Part shown: positions 1 to 6,203 of the stretch, one piece after another
How positions within the stretch are numbered: position 1 is the stretch's first letter
How the letters are laid out: each line of letters starts with the position of its first letter
Assembly: GCA_028869725.1 (NCBI GenBank)
Contig: JAGWRJ010000854.1
Location: 1 to 6,203, forward strand
Direction: 5' to 3'
Origin: Alphaproteobacteria bacterium
GTDB taxonomy: Bacteria > Pseudomonadota > Alphaproteobacteria > Micropepsales > Micropepsaceae
Length of the DNA: 6,203 nucleotides
Program-made: the position numbers and the translations under genes
Notes under the pieces: generated by a model
Told to the model about the DNA's origin: nothing
Databases searched by the model: none
What the model saw: the letters and a program-made list of their open reading frames with translations, nothing else

Positions 1-714
1 CCAGCTATGATGCAGGCGCCGGCAGCCCCGACGTTGGGCGCACGCCGAGGCCCAGAGCCATCTTCTCGTGCCTGGAATCGCGACGGCGCGCGACCACAGA
101 GGCCTGCTGTCAGCCGCAGTCCTCGGCCAGGCTATGCACATTCGGTCAGACCCAACCTCGCCCCGGGCAGCACCGAGGGAGCGTTTGGCCACCCCCAAAA
201 TTTTGGACAGAGTGGCCCGAACCGGGGTGCCTTGGGCCAAGGTCCGCGACCAAATGTCAGGACACGGATCCCTCGGAGCCTGGGCACAAGTCCGGATTAT
301 GCTCATCAACGGCACGATTTCGCTGACCACAATCGGCGCAACGCGAACGAGCGCCAGCACCCCCCTTTCGACCGTCATCCGAGGCCGGACCGCAACAGCA
401 GACGGGATCGCTTTGATCACCGCGACGCTGGACATTACTGGGAACGCGGCTGGGAACGCGATTATCGTTCCGTGCGCCGCTATCACTGGCGCCCGTACAT
501 TAGGCCACGAGGCTGGTACGCGCAGCGGTGGCGGTTCGGCATGTACCTGCCGTACTTGTTTTGGACCCGCAACTACTGGATCGACAATTACTGGACCTTC
601 GGCCTCCCACAGCCGCCCTATGGTTATGCATGGGTGCGCGAAGGCAACGACGCGTTGCTCATCAATGAACAGGACGGCTATATCCTGCAAGTCGTATACG
701 GCGTTTTCTACTGA
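1..714 (+). CDS. RcnB-family exported protein, 5' end outside window
   Basis: The reading frame is open from base 1 and ends at TGA 712-714. The Met codons at 7 and 10 are therefore probably internal, and the real start with its expected signal peptide lies to the left. Counting from the Met at base 7, residues 1-160 are low-complexity and rich in Arg, Pro, Asn, Gln and His, with a His/Asp/Arg-dense stretch at about 97-145. Residues 165-233 match the RcnB-like domain: a Tyr/Trp-rich lead-in (LPYLFWTRNYWIDNYW), the PPYGYAWVREGNDALLI signature, and a hydrophobic end (ILQVVYGVFY). E. coli RcnB is a small periplasmic protein involved in nickel/cobalt homeostasis. Most relatives, including long Arg-rich ones like this, have no tested function, so the family call is firm and a metal role is only inferred. 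The gene converges on the minus-strand operon and shares no function with it that I can see. Confidence 0.8.
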   Translation, partial: PAMMQAPAAPTLGARRGPEPSSRAWNRDGARPQRPAVSRSPRPGYAHSVRPNLAPGSTEGAFGHPQNFGQSGPNRGALGQGPRPNVRTRIPRSLGTSPDYAHQRHDFADHNRRNANERQHPPFDRHPRPDRNSRRDRFDHRDAGHYWERGWERDYRSVRRYHWRPYIRPRGWYAQRWRFGMYLPYLFWTRNYWIDNYWTFGLPQPPYGYAWVREGNDALLINEQDGYILQVVYGVFY

Positions 715-735
715 CAGCGTTCTCGCCCAAGCAGG

Positions 736-763
736 GCCCGGGCTCAGGTGCGTGAGCCCGGGC
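736..763. terminator. GC-rich hairpin between convergent genes
   Basis: A perfect inverted repeat has arms GCCCGGGCTCA (736-746) and TGAGCCCGGGC (753-763) with a 6-base loop. It lies 21 bases after the stop of the RcnB-like gene and 16 bases beyond the stop of the ELM1-family gene on the other strand, where a shared bidirectional terminator would be expected. No T-run follows the stem on either strand, so it is not a textbook intrinsic terminator. It may instead act with Rho or as a 3'-end mRNA stabiliser. Confidence 0.5.
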
Positions 764-779
764 GTAGCCTTCGAGATAC

Positions 780-1754
780 TTACAGTGATGTGCCGCGAAC
801 CGCACGAAAGGCCGCGCGCACGCCAGCAACTGCGCGTTCCATATCCGAGGCAATCCCGGAAACTGGTCGCGGCGGCGGGCCAGGAAACGGCGTGGTCAGC
901 CCCTTCGCGCGCAGCGCCGCATGAAAGCGCGAAAACTTGGCAGACCCACCCGGCAGCCCAAACACCTGTACCGGTTTACCGGTGGCTACAGCTTCTGACA
1001 CCATGTTCACGCTATCAGCCGTAACCACGACTTGGTCGGCTACTGCAAGCATTCCAAAATAAGGATTCTCGCCGGTTCCATCCCAGACGAAAGCGGGTAT
1101 GCCCTCGAGAGTTTTATGTAAAAGTTCTATTTGTGCGTCTCCGGTCCGACGCGACGGAGTAATCAGTAGAGTTCCACCACACGCACGTGCCGCGCCGATG
1201 AGAGCCTGTAAGAGCTCTTCCATCTCCCGCGCTGAGAAGCGAAACGCACCATTAGCACCACCAATCAATACCGAGATGTACGGCCGGGGCTGCGCCCCAA
1301 TTCGGAGCAAAAAATCCGGAGCCGCCTGCGCCAATTTCCGAGGGGTTACACGATGAAGCGCTCCCAAAGTGGTCAGCACATTCGGACCACGCAATTGGTC
1401 GTGGGCGGGAGTAATTACAAGATCAAAGTGGCGTGGCGATACCACCGGATTCTGGATTTGAACGGTCACGCAGGGTTGGCCCGCATGCCGGCTTTGCTTA
1501 TGAACAAAGATCGATGCTTGTACCGACTGCCGTCCTGACGCGATCAGAAGATCCGGCCACGGCGGCTCTAAAGAGCCACTTTCACGCGTATAACTGCATG
1601 AAGGCGGTACTCGGACAAAGGGCGATAGCATGGACCATGGTTGACGCAGGTTCACCCGCTTCAAGATCGGATCGATACCCAATGCTTCAGCAAGACCCAG
1701 ACACTGGCTCTCCATCCCAGGCTTGCCATCGGTAACAATCCAACAAATCGCCAT
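780..1754 (-). CDS. ELM1-family (DUF1022) protein, putative glycosyltransferase-like
   Basis: This 324-aa protein has the full set of motifs of the family annotated as mitochondrial fission ELM1 in plants and DUF1022 in bacteria. In order: DGKPGMESQ (9-17) after the first strand, PDLLIASGRQS (67-77), VQIQNP (98-103), FDLVITPAHD (110-119), LGALHRVT (130-137), VLIGG (162-166), ITPSRRTG (198-205), NPYFGMLAVADQVVVTADS (230-248), then SEAVATGKPV (253-262) and GGSAKFSRFH (269-278). The two Rossmann-like halves resemble GT-B glycosyltransferases, and bacterial members are often near envelope or glycan genes, but the reaction is not established. It has no signal peptide or membrane segment, so it is probably cytoplasmic. 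The frame is open 25 codons further upstream, but that extension lies wholly inside the preceding gene. The start chosen is the ATG at 1754, which shares one base with the preceding TGA (TGATG) and directly precedes the family's N-terminal strand. I see no Shine-Dalgarno, so translation probably depends on coupling. The stop is TAA 780-782. Confidence 0.87.
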   Translation of the reverse strand: MAICWIVTDGKPGMESQCLGLAEALGIDPILKRVNLRQPWSMLSPFVRVPPSCSYTRESGSLEPPWPDLLIASGRQSVQASIFVHKQSRHAGQPCVTVQIQNPVVSPRHFDLVITPAHDQLRGPNVLTTLGALHRVTPRKLAQAAPDFLLRIGAQPRPYISVLIGGANGAFRFSAREMEELLQALIGAARACGGTLLITPSRRTGDAQIELLHKTLEGIPAFVWDGTGENPYFGMLAVADQVVVTADSVNMVSEAVATGKPVQVFGLPGGSAKFSRFHAALRAKGLTTPFPGPPPRPVSGIASDMERAVAGVRAAFRAVRGTSL

Positions 1755-3655
1755 CAGAAGCCGAACATATGATCGAAACCGAAGCTTCCATCCGGGGCGA
1801 AGGCGCCCTGATAGCCAAACAGCCGACACGTTTCGTCACGGATAATCACATATGGATTGGTTCCGGCCGCCGCCAATTGGGCTTGAGAAAACTGCTCGTC
1901 GACGGCCCACCACAAAGAGCCAGAAGCCGGAATATTGATGATGGTTCTGGCGACCTCCTGCCCCGCTTCGCTTGTTAAAATCAGATACGTTGTCGACTGG
2001 GCTCGCCAGAGCTTCGAGACCGGATAGGTTAGATGACACCAGGTTCTGAACGGTGCAGGTGTAATACGCAGAAATAGCCGTGTCGAAAGTCCAGGGGGGG
2101 GGGCCGAATAGGACTGAGGTTCAGTCCTATAGGTCAGCACTGAATTGAATATGTGAGCTCCGAAACTCGTCTCCGCTGCATGCCCGCTCTGCCGATCCTG
2201 GTAGCGGAAGAGTGCATGCAGCCAACCATCGGCCTCATCGCCTGCTGAAAAATCATATACCAGCTCGACATGACCGCCGCGTTCATCAAGACCTTCTGCA
2301 AGTTCAGATAGATCTAGCGCCACAGATTGAGCCCGCCTTAAGTTACCAAAGCTGTGGCTGGAGACCTGCCGTCCATCTGCGGTGTACAAGAGCGCTTTAA
2401 CTGGTAAATGTGCCTGGCTGATGGCCATCGGCGTGGGCAAAGCCAACGAACGATAGCGCGCGACTGGTAGAACCGGCGCGGGCAAAAGAAAGCCTTTTCC
2501 GAACCATTCGTCGAGGCGGCAAATGCCCGGGTCCGGCGAGAGATCGACTCGCTCCACATTGGGATGGGAGATACGCCAATGACCGGATGGCGAGACAACT
2601 TCATACCTAGGACGTACGAGATGCTTACCAGCAAAGATTTCTATCTGCTGTGGCCAGCGTGCCTGTGGCAGTAATTCGGACACGCTTAGGCGGAGGGTCG
2701 CATATGGCGCTATCGGCGTCATAAGCGCTACCGTCCGCTCACCCCCCATCAAACCAAGAGAGATGGCTCCGGGAGCAATCGGGGTTGGGTGGCAATTCTG
2801 GACCCACAGCACGACGTCTTCGTTATCGTCGGGTGCAGGAAGACCGGCATAATAATCAGCCGGCCATGAGTTCGCATCGTGGGTGTGGGACACCATGCCT
2901 GGACCGTCGCCATACGTATCGAGCGCATATTTGACGACATCATGCCCAGCCGCCCCGATCACATGGATAAAGAGTTGGCCACAGAATTCCGGTAAGCCAA
3001 AACGTGCGCGTACTTCGGCACTGTCGATTACCACCGAGGCTTCCGCCTGCGGACAACCCAACATCCAACTTGCCAGAACCCTGCCGCCTGTATCGAACAA
3101 GCGGCACCAGATCCTAACATCCTTTGCGCCGTAGCGAGTCCAGTAGTTGGCAGTTACAAGTCGGGTATGATGACCTTCCTGATCGCGGAAGAATACGAAA
3201 TTTGTGGCAAAATTCAGTGTCGTCAGGTACCGCGTCTTATCGCTAATGAGCTCATCCGGCACCCGCAACGACTCGAAGCTGATAATCTGTACGCCTGCCG
3301 GGATCAGGTGGGATATCTGTCGCACCGTTCGCGCTTCGTCGAAGCTGGCCACGAACAGCACGCGCGCTGGGGTTTCATTCAGGCGGCTTACGGGCAAAGC
3401 GCAAAGCCCGCCCAGCCGTCGTTCCAAATGCTCCACGTTCTGCACGTAATAGGCGACAAGCTTACAGCGGGTAAGAGGATAGAACTCGGCGAACGCAGCG
3501 GCAATTCCATCCGGGTCGTAGATTGCGACGGGCCCTGAATTCTCTAATCGATCTATGAGAGACTTCGCTTGTTCGCCCGCCAGGGGGTGGCTAAGCGCCT
3601 TATAAAGGGACGAGCCTCCGAATCCATTCTTGAAAGTCTCGATTTGCAACGCCAT
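1754..3655 (-). CDS. Large protein of unknown function with Rossmann-like N-terminus and four beta-rich repeats
   Basis: I do not recognise a named family for this 633-aa protein. Residues 40-160 look like a small alpha/beta (Rossmann-like) unit: strand GPVAIYDPDG, helix, KLVAYYV, then RVLFVAS and VQIISFE. The rest is beta-rich and repetitive. The halves at about 180-370 and 417-633 align with a constant offset of 237 residues over their first 70 positions, and each half seems to hold two units, giving four strand motifs near 207, 320, 444 and 580. Distinctive stretches are HTHDANSWPADYY (257-269), TSFGAHIFN (496-504) and EPQSYSAPPPGLSTRLFLR (512-530). There is no signal peptide or membrane helix, so it is probably cytoplasmic unless exported unconventionally. 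The start is the ATG at 3655, which overlaps the preceding TGA (TGATG) and has GAGG seven bases upstream; a GTG one codon earlier is possible. The stop is TGA 1754-1756, which overlaps the start of the ELM1-family gene. A C10 run encodes Pro-Pro-Pro at 519-521. The neighbours suggest a role in glycan or surface modification, which is inference only. Confidence 0.8.
   Translation of the reverse strand: MALQIETFKNGFGGSSLYKALSHPLAGEQAKSLIDRLENSGPVAIYDPDGIAAAFAEFYPLTRCKLVAYYVQNVEHLERRLGGLCALPVSRLNETPARVLFVASFDEARTVRQISHLIPAGVQIISFESLRVPDELISDKTRYLTTLNFATNFVFFRDQEGHHTRLVTANYWTRYGAKDVRIWCRLFDTGGRVLASWMLGCPQAEASVVIDSAEVRARFGLPEFCGQLFIHVIGAAGHDVVKYALDTYGDGPGMVSHTHDANSWPADYYAGLPAPDDNEDVVLWVQNCHPTPIAPGAISLGLMGGERTVALMTPIAPYATLRLSVSELLPQARWPQQIEIFAGKHLVRPRYEVVSPSGHWRISHPNVERVDLSPDPGICRLDEWFGKGFLLPAPVLPVARYRSLALPTPMAISQAHLPVKALLYTADGRQVSSHSFGNLRRAQSVALDLSELAEGLDERGGHVELVYDFSAGDEADGWLHALFRYQDRQSGHAAETSFGAHIFNSVLTYRTEPQSYSAPPPGLSTRLFLRITPAPFRTWCHLTYPVSKLWRAQSTTYLILTSEAGQEVARTIINIPASGSLWWAVDEQFSQAQLAAAGTNPYVIIRDETCRLFGYQGAFAPDGSFGFDHMFGF
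2094..2103. repeat. Homopolymer tract of ten G (C10 on coding strand)
   Basis: An unbroken run of ten G on the plus strand reads as ten C in the sense strand of the 633-aa gene, covering the end of an Ala codon and three Pro codons. It is the longest homopolymer I noticed in the window; the next is seven C at 4705-4711. Runs of this length are prone to slipped-strand errors. With nine C the frame would meet TAA at 2029-2031; with eleven C it would run in another frame to the stop at 1836-1838. Confidence 0.9.
2108..2130. repeat. Perfect 10-bp inverted repeat with 3-base loop
   Basis: The arms ATAGGACTGA (2108-2117) and TCAGTCCTAT (2121-2130) flank the loop GGT. It lies inside the 633-aa gene, where it encodes the conserved-looking YRTEPQSY stretch. 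In the mRNA the hairpin ends four bases (TCGG) before the C10 run. No U-run follows it, so it is unlikely to be an intrinsic terminator. Confidence 0.8.
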
Positions 3656-4299
3656 CACACTGCCTCGGGTGCAAACAGCCGCTTCATAAACGCACTCAAT
3701 CTGTGACGCGCTCCTTCACGCCGTACCACCGCGTCGCTTGTAACCCAATTGATCTGAATCACACGACGTGGACCTTCGAAAGCTTCAAAGCCATGCCAAG
3801 CCCGAGGTCCGTTCCTGAACAGAAGCAGCGTACCACGGTCCGGCGGTACTTCGGCCGTGTAATCATCCAGATTATGCGGACTGCGCAACAGGCGCAGTCG
3901 TCCATGACTGCTTTCCCAAGCCTGATTCATGTACAGCAGAAGCGTAACGAGTTTGGATTTGCTGTCCGTGTGTATCTCGCCATCGCTGGACCGGCTGATC
4001 CCACGGACAGTAGCTGTGACCGGGCGGTTCGTCAGATCGATATCAAGCTTCTCCGATACCAGACGCTGCATTTGAGGCCCCGTCAGTGCTTCCATCAGCG
4101 TGGCAAACCGAGGCCCGTACGTCAGCGAGGGTAACGGAAAGCTCCCCGGATGAGAGATCTGAGGATAATCGGCTTCTATCCCCTGTTGCGCTGCTTCGAA
4201 GACAAAGCCTGGCACGATGACATGGCGGAAGGGTTCATCCTTGGGCTCGGCACGGGCCAGTGCGCCAAAGTCAACGGGGTCAAGTTTAGTATGGGCCAT
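3655..4299 (-). CDS. 2-oxoglutarate/Fe(II)-dependent oxygenase
   Basis: The 214-aa product has the double-stranded beta-helix core of the prolyl-4-hydroxylase-like 2OG-Fe(II) oxygenases. Such enzymes use 2-oxoglutarate and O2 to hydroxylate a substrate, releasing succinate and CO2. Visible metal ligands are H110 and D112 (EIHTDSKSK, the HxD motif) and H169 (RAWHGFE). R179 or R178 in EGPRRVIQINW, about ten residues after H169, would bind 2-oxoglutarate. Between them lie VTLLLYMN (118-125), GRLRLLRS (133-140) and RGTLLLFRNG (155-164), which fit core strands. No signal peptide is seen, so it is probably cytoplasmic. The substrate is unknown; a small molecule, a sugar or a protein side chain are all possible. 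The frame stays open for 127 codons upstream, but that part overlaps the molybdoenzyme gene and is Cys/Arg-rich nonsense. The ATG at 4299 begins a normal N-terminus. A GTG at 4308 is an alternative, with GAAG eight bases upstream (217 aa). This is the first gene of the operon, and its TGA 3655-3657 overlaps the next ATG. Confidence 0.88.
   Translation of the reverse strand: MAHTKLDPVDFGALARAEPKDEPFRHVIVPGFVFEAAQQGIEADYPQISHPGSFPLPSLTYGPRFATLMEALTGPQMQRLVSEKLDIDLTNRPVTATVRGISRSSDGEIHTDSKSKLVTLLLYMNQAWESSHGRLRLLRSPHNLDDYTAEVPPDRGTLLLFRNGPRAWHGFEAFEGPRRVIQINWVTSDAVVRREGARHRLSAFMKRLFAPEAV
3663..3666 (-). promoter_or_regulatory. Ribosome binding site (GAGG) of the 633-aa gene
   Basis: On the minus strand GAGG lies seven bases before the ATG at 3655 and four before a GTG at 3658. 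The better spacing favours the ATG. The site is inside the last codons of the oxygenase gene, so initiation can combine direct binding with coupling. Confidence 0.55.
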
Positions 4300-4371
4300 G
4301 GGTTTCACTTGCACATCTTCATCGGAAGGGGACCCGCTGACGCGTCGCCCCGCGCCCGGTACCCCGTATCG

Positions 4372-4401
4372 CCTATATCCGCAGGTAGGCCTATTCGGCA
4401 A
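4372..4401 (-). promoter_or_regulatory. Candidate promoter of the three-gene operon
   Basis: Reading the minus strand, TTGCCG (4401-4396) resembles a -35 box and TATAGG (4377-4372) a -10 box. The spacer is 18 bases, and each box matches four of six consensus positions. The leader to the ATG at 4299 would be about 65 bases. The position between the molybdoenzyme stop and the oxygenase start is right, but the match is modest, and read-through from the upstream gene is equally possible. The rest of the 4300-4468 gap shows no gene and no clear terminator, only a GCGGCCGC palindrome and a weak CCGCAG/CTGCGG pairing. Confidence 0.3.
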
Positions 4402-4468
4402 CTGCGGCCGCTTTTGGGCCAGTTCGAACGACGCCCCGCAACTAGAGCGGTGCCCCCCTCTCGGATGA

Positions 4469-6203
4469 CTAAAGTGCCGCACCTGAGGTGCCGTTCGGGC
4501 GCAGCAGACCCGAAGGAATTGGCAGGGAACGAATTCGCATGCCGGTCGCAGCAAAGATTGCATTTGTAAGAGCGGGTGCGAGAGGAGGCACGCCCGGCTC
4601 ACCAGCGCCACCGTAGGGCGCATCGCTGTCCAGCAGTACGACATCGATGCGGGGGCAATCCTTAAGGCGCACCATCTCATAATCCGGAAAATTGGCCTGG
4701 ACCACCCCCCCGTGCTCTACGGTAATTGCACCGTAGAGCGCCGCACTGAGGCCGAACACAATCGCTCCTTGAAGCTGAGCCCTGAGACCGTCCGGATTAA
4801 CCGCAGTACCAGCATCGGCAACCGCCGTAATGCGGTGCACATGCAACTGCCCATCTGCACCAACCGACACCTCCGCTACCTCCCCGACGACCGTACCAAA
4901 GCTCTCCACCACAGCTACACCGAGATGATGCCCAGGCATCGGGTGATCCCACCCTGCCTCAGCAGCAAGCCGCTTCAGTACTGCCGCGTAACGTGGGTTG
5001 TGCTCAAGGAGATTGAGCCGAAACCGCAGCGGGTCAACTTTAGCCTGTTGCGCAAGCTCATCTATGAAGCTTTCTACAAAAAAGCCGTGCCAAGAGGACT
5101 CAACACTGCGCCAAGAACCAACCGGTACAGGCGTGTTCACCTTCACCGACTTATAACTCTGGTTGACAATTTGATAGGGAATATGCGCCTGCGGATTTGG
5201 TCCATCCTCAGTCGTGTAGCGATTTAGCCACGCAGTTGGCCGCCCGTCATCATCAAACGCCGCACGAAAGCGCGAGACTACATTCGGTCGATAGTAGTCG
5301 TGGCGAATATCTTCTTCACGGGTGAATATCAGCTTGACCGGAACACCAGGCATTTCCTTTGCGATCTTCACGGCGTAGCTCAGATAATTGAATGCACCCG
5401 GCAACCGCCGACCAAACCCACCTCCCAGCTTCGTCACATGGAACTTAACTTGATCCAGCGACAATCCAGCGGCTTTTGCGCAAAATGCCCGAGCTCCCAG
5501 ACCATCCTGCACGCCTGACCAAACTTCGAGACCATCCTGACCATAAATTGCAGTTGCATTCATTGGCTCCATCGTCGCGTGGGCAAGATAGGGGACTTCA
5601 TAGGTCGCCACAAAACTCTTTCCGCGCAGCGCGCGCGCGCCATCACCCGTCGACAGATCATCCTCAAAAGGTCCGCTGTCCAATGCTGAACGGCGCTGCG
5701 CGGAAAGTGTTACCGAATTAAGATCTCCGTGCCCATCGTCCTCCCATACCGGAACCAGAGCCGACAGGGCATCCCTCGCACGCCAGAACTGATCGGCAAC
5801 AACCGCTACCGCATCATCAAGGACAATGACCCTGCGTACGCCCCGCCGCCCCTTTGCCGCAGTTGTATCAACTGATTTAAGCCGTCCACCAAATGCCGGA
5901 CAAATCGAAATCGCTGCATAGCACATCTGTGGCACTACCACGTCGATACCATAGATAGCGGTTCCATTGATTTTGTCCGGGATATCCGCACGTGGAAGCG
6001 ACCTCCCAACGAGCGTGTAAGCGCTCTTTGGCTTCAGCTGTGGATCAAGAGGCGGATCAAAGCCTGCCGCCTCCTTTACCAACTCCCCATAGCTGAAACT
6101 TCGTCCGGAAGGATCATGATGCACGCGACTCATTCGTGTGGAACAAGACCCTGGCTCAACATCCCAGCGCTCTGCAGCAGCGCGAATGAGCATTGTCCGT
6201 GCC
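4469..6203 (-). CDS. IorB/xanthine-dehydrogenase-type molybdopterin-binding subunit, N-terminus outside window
   Basis: This is the large, molybdopterin-cytosine-dinucleotide-binding subunit of a molybdenum hydroxylase of the isoquinoline 1-oxidoreductase beta / membrane aldehyde dehydrogenase type. Such enzymes hydroxylate an N-heterocycle or aldehyde using water and usually pair with a small [2Fe-2S] subunit and often a cytochrome c. Counting from the Met at 6193, visible motifs are INGTAIYGIDV (75-85), AHATMEPMNATA (204-215), the molybdopterin-contacting LGGGFGRRL (256-264), PVGSWRSVESS (357-367), FIDELA (376-381), and GAGEPGVPPLAPALTNAI (529-546), whose E532 is the expected catalytic glutamate. 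The frame stays open through the right edge, with codons giving Ala-Arg-Thr before that Met, as the family has there. Full-length members are about 740 aa, so roughly 160 N-terminal residues, probably with a Tat signal for periplasmic export, are missing. I see no frameshift. The stop is TAG 4469-4471. The substrate cannot be told, and partner subunits would have to lie upstream, outside the window. Confidence 0.9.
   Translation of the reverse strand, partial: ARTMLIRAAAERWDVEPGSCSTRMSRVHHDPSGRSFSYGELVKEAAGFDPPLDPQLKPKSAYTLVGRSLPRADIPDKINGTAIYGIDVVVPQMCYAAISICPAFGGRLKSVDTTAAKGRRGVRRVIVLDDAVAVVADQFWRARDALSALVPVWEDDGHGDLNSVTLSAQRRSALDSGPFEDDLSTGDGARALRGKSFVATYEVPYLAHATMEPMNATAIYGQDGLEVWSGVQDGLGARAFCAKAAGLSLDQVKFHVTKLGGGFGRRLPGAFNYLSYAVKIAKEMPGVPVKLIFTREEDIRHDYYRPNVVSRFRAAFDDDGRPTAWLNRYTTEDGPNPQAHIPYQIVNQSYKSVKVNTPVPVGSWRSVESSWHGFFVESFIDELAQQAKVDPLRFRLNLLEHNPRYAAVLKRLAAEAGWDHPMPGHHLGVAVVESFGTVVGEVAEVSVGADGQLHVHRITAVADAGTAVNPDGLRAQLQGAIVFGLSAALYGAITVEHGGVVQANFPDYEMVRLKDCPRIDVVLLDSDAPYGGAGEPGVPPLAPALTNAIFAATGMRIRSLPIPSGLLRPNGTSGAAL

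Noticed and set aside
68..1024. 318-codon open frame on the plus strand
   Set aside because: It overlaps the RcnB-like gene in another frame, runs through the intergenic hairpin and into the antisense of the ELM1-family gene. Its translation is Ala/Thr/Arg-rich with no family motif.
1755..1829. 25-codon upstream extension of the ELM1-family frame
   Set aside because: It lies entirely within the 633-aa gene, is Arg-rich, and precedes the normal family N-terminus, which starts just after the ATG in the TGATG overlap.
3167..3538. 123-codon plus-strand open frame
   Set aside because: It is the antisense shadow of the N-terminal region of the 633-aa gene, with no motif.
4300..4680. 127-codon upstream extension of the oxygenase frame
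   Set aside because: It overlaps the 3' end of the molybdoenzyme gene in another frame and is rich in Cys, Arg and Pro. The oxygenase fold is complete from the Met at 4299.
4705..4711. Run of seven C (seven G in the molybdoenzyme coding strand)
   Set aside because: It encodes a plain Gly-Gly stretch in a metabolic enzyme; the length is within chance and the frame is intact on both sides.
4712..5227. 171-codon plus-strand open frame
   Set aside because: It is antisense to a well-conserved part of the molybdoenzyme gene and shows no recognisable domain.
5629..5640. Twelve-base alternating GC run, possible Z-DNA
   Set aside because: It encodes Ala and Arg codons in the molybdoenzyme gene and is ordinary for this base composition.

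Overview
This window looks like a stretch of chromosome from a moderately GC-rich proteobacterium. An alphaproteobacterium of the Rhodospirillales/Acetobacteraceae type is the best guess: bacterial ELM1-family proteins and IorB-type molybdenum hydroxylases are common there, and the start, overlap and codon patterns fit. That assignment is inference; no rRNA or tRNA marker is present.

Layout, left to right. (1) Bases 1-714, plus strand: the 3' part of a gene for an exported, Arg/His/Pro-rich protein ending in an RcnB-like domain; its 5' end lies off the left edge. (2) Bases 715-779: a short gap between convergent genes, holding a perfect 11-bp GC-rich hairpin. (3) Bases 780-4299 (possibly 4308), minus strand: a compact three-gene operon. 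In transcription order it encodes a small 2-oxoglutarate/Fe(II) oxygenase (214 aa), a 633-aa protein of unknown function with a repetitive beta-rich body, and an ELM1-family (DUF1022) protein (324 aa) with a glycosyltransferase-like architecture. Both gene junctions are the same one-base TGATG stop/start overlap, so the three products are probably made in coupled amounts and work together. (4) Bases 4300-4468: a 169-base gap with a candidate minus-strand promoter for the operon. (5) Bases 4469-6203, minus strand: the C-terminal three quarters of an IorB/xanthine-dehydrogenase-type molybdopterin-binding subunit, running off the right edge.

The most interesting part is the three-gene operon. 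An oxygenase of the hydroxylase type, a large repetitive protein and an ELM1-like putative sugar transferase suggest a glycan or surface-modification cassette, but no substrate can be read from the sequence. The central gene also carries an uninterrupted run of ten C on its coding strand, four bases after a perfect 10-bp inverted repeat. A one-base slip in either direction would replace its C-terminus and remove the stop codon that couples it to the ELM1 gene, so this may be a phase-variable switch. The RcnB-like gene and the molybdenum hydroxylase look like unrelated neighbours.
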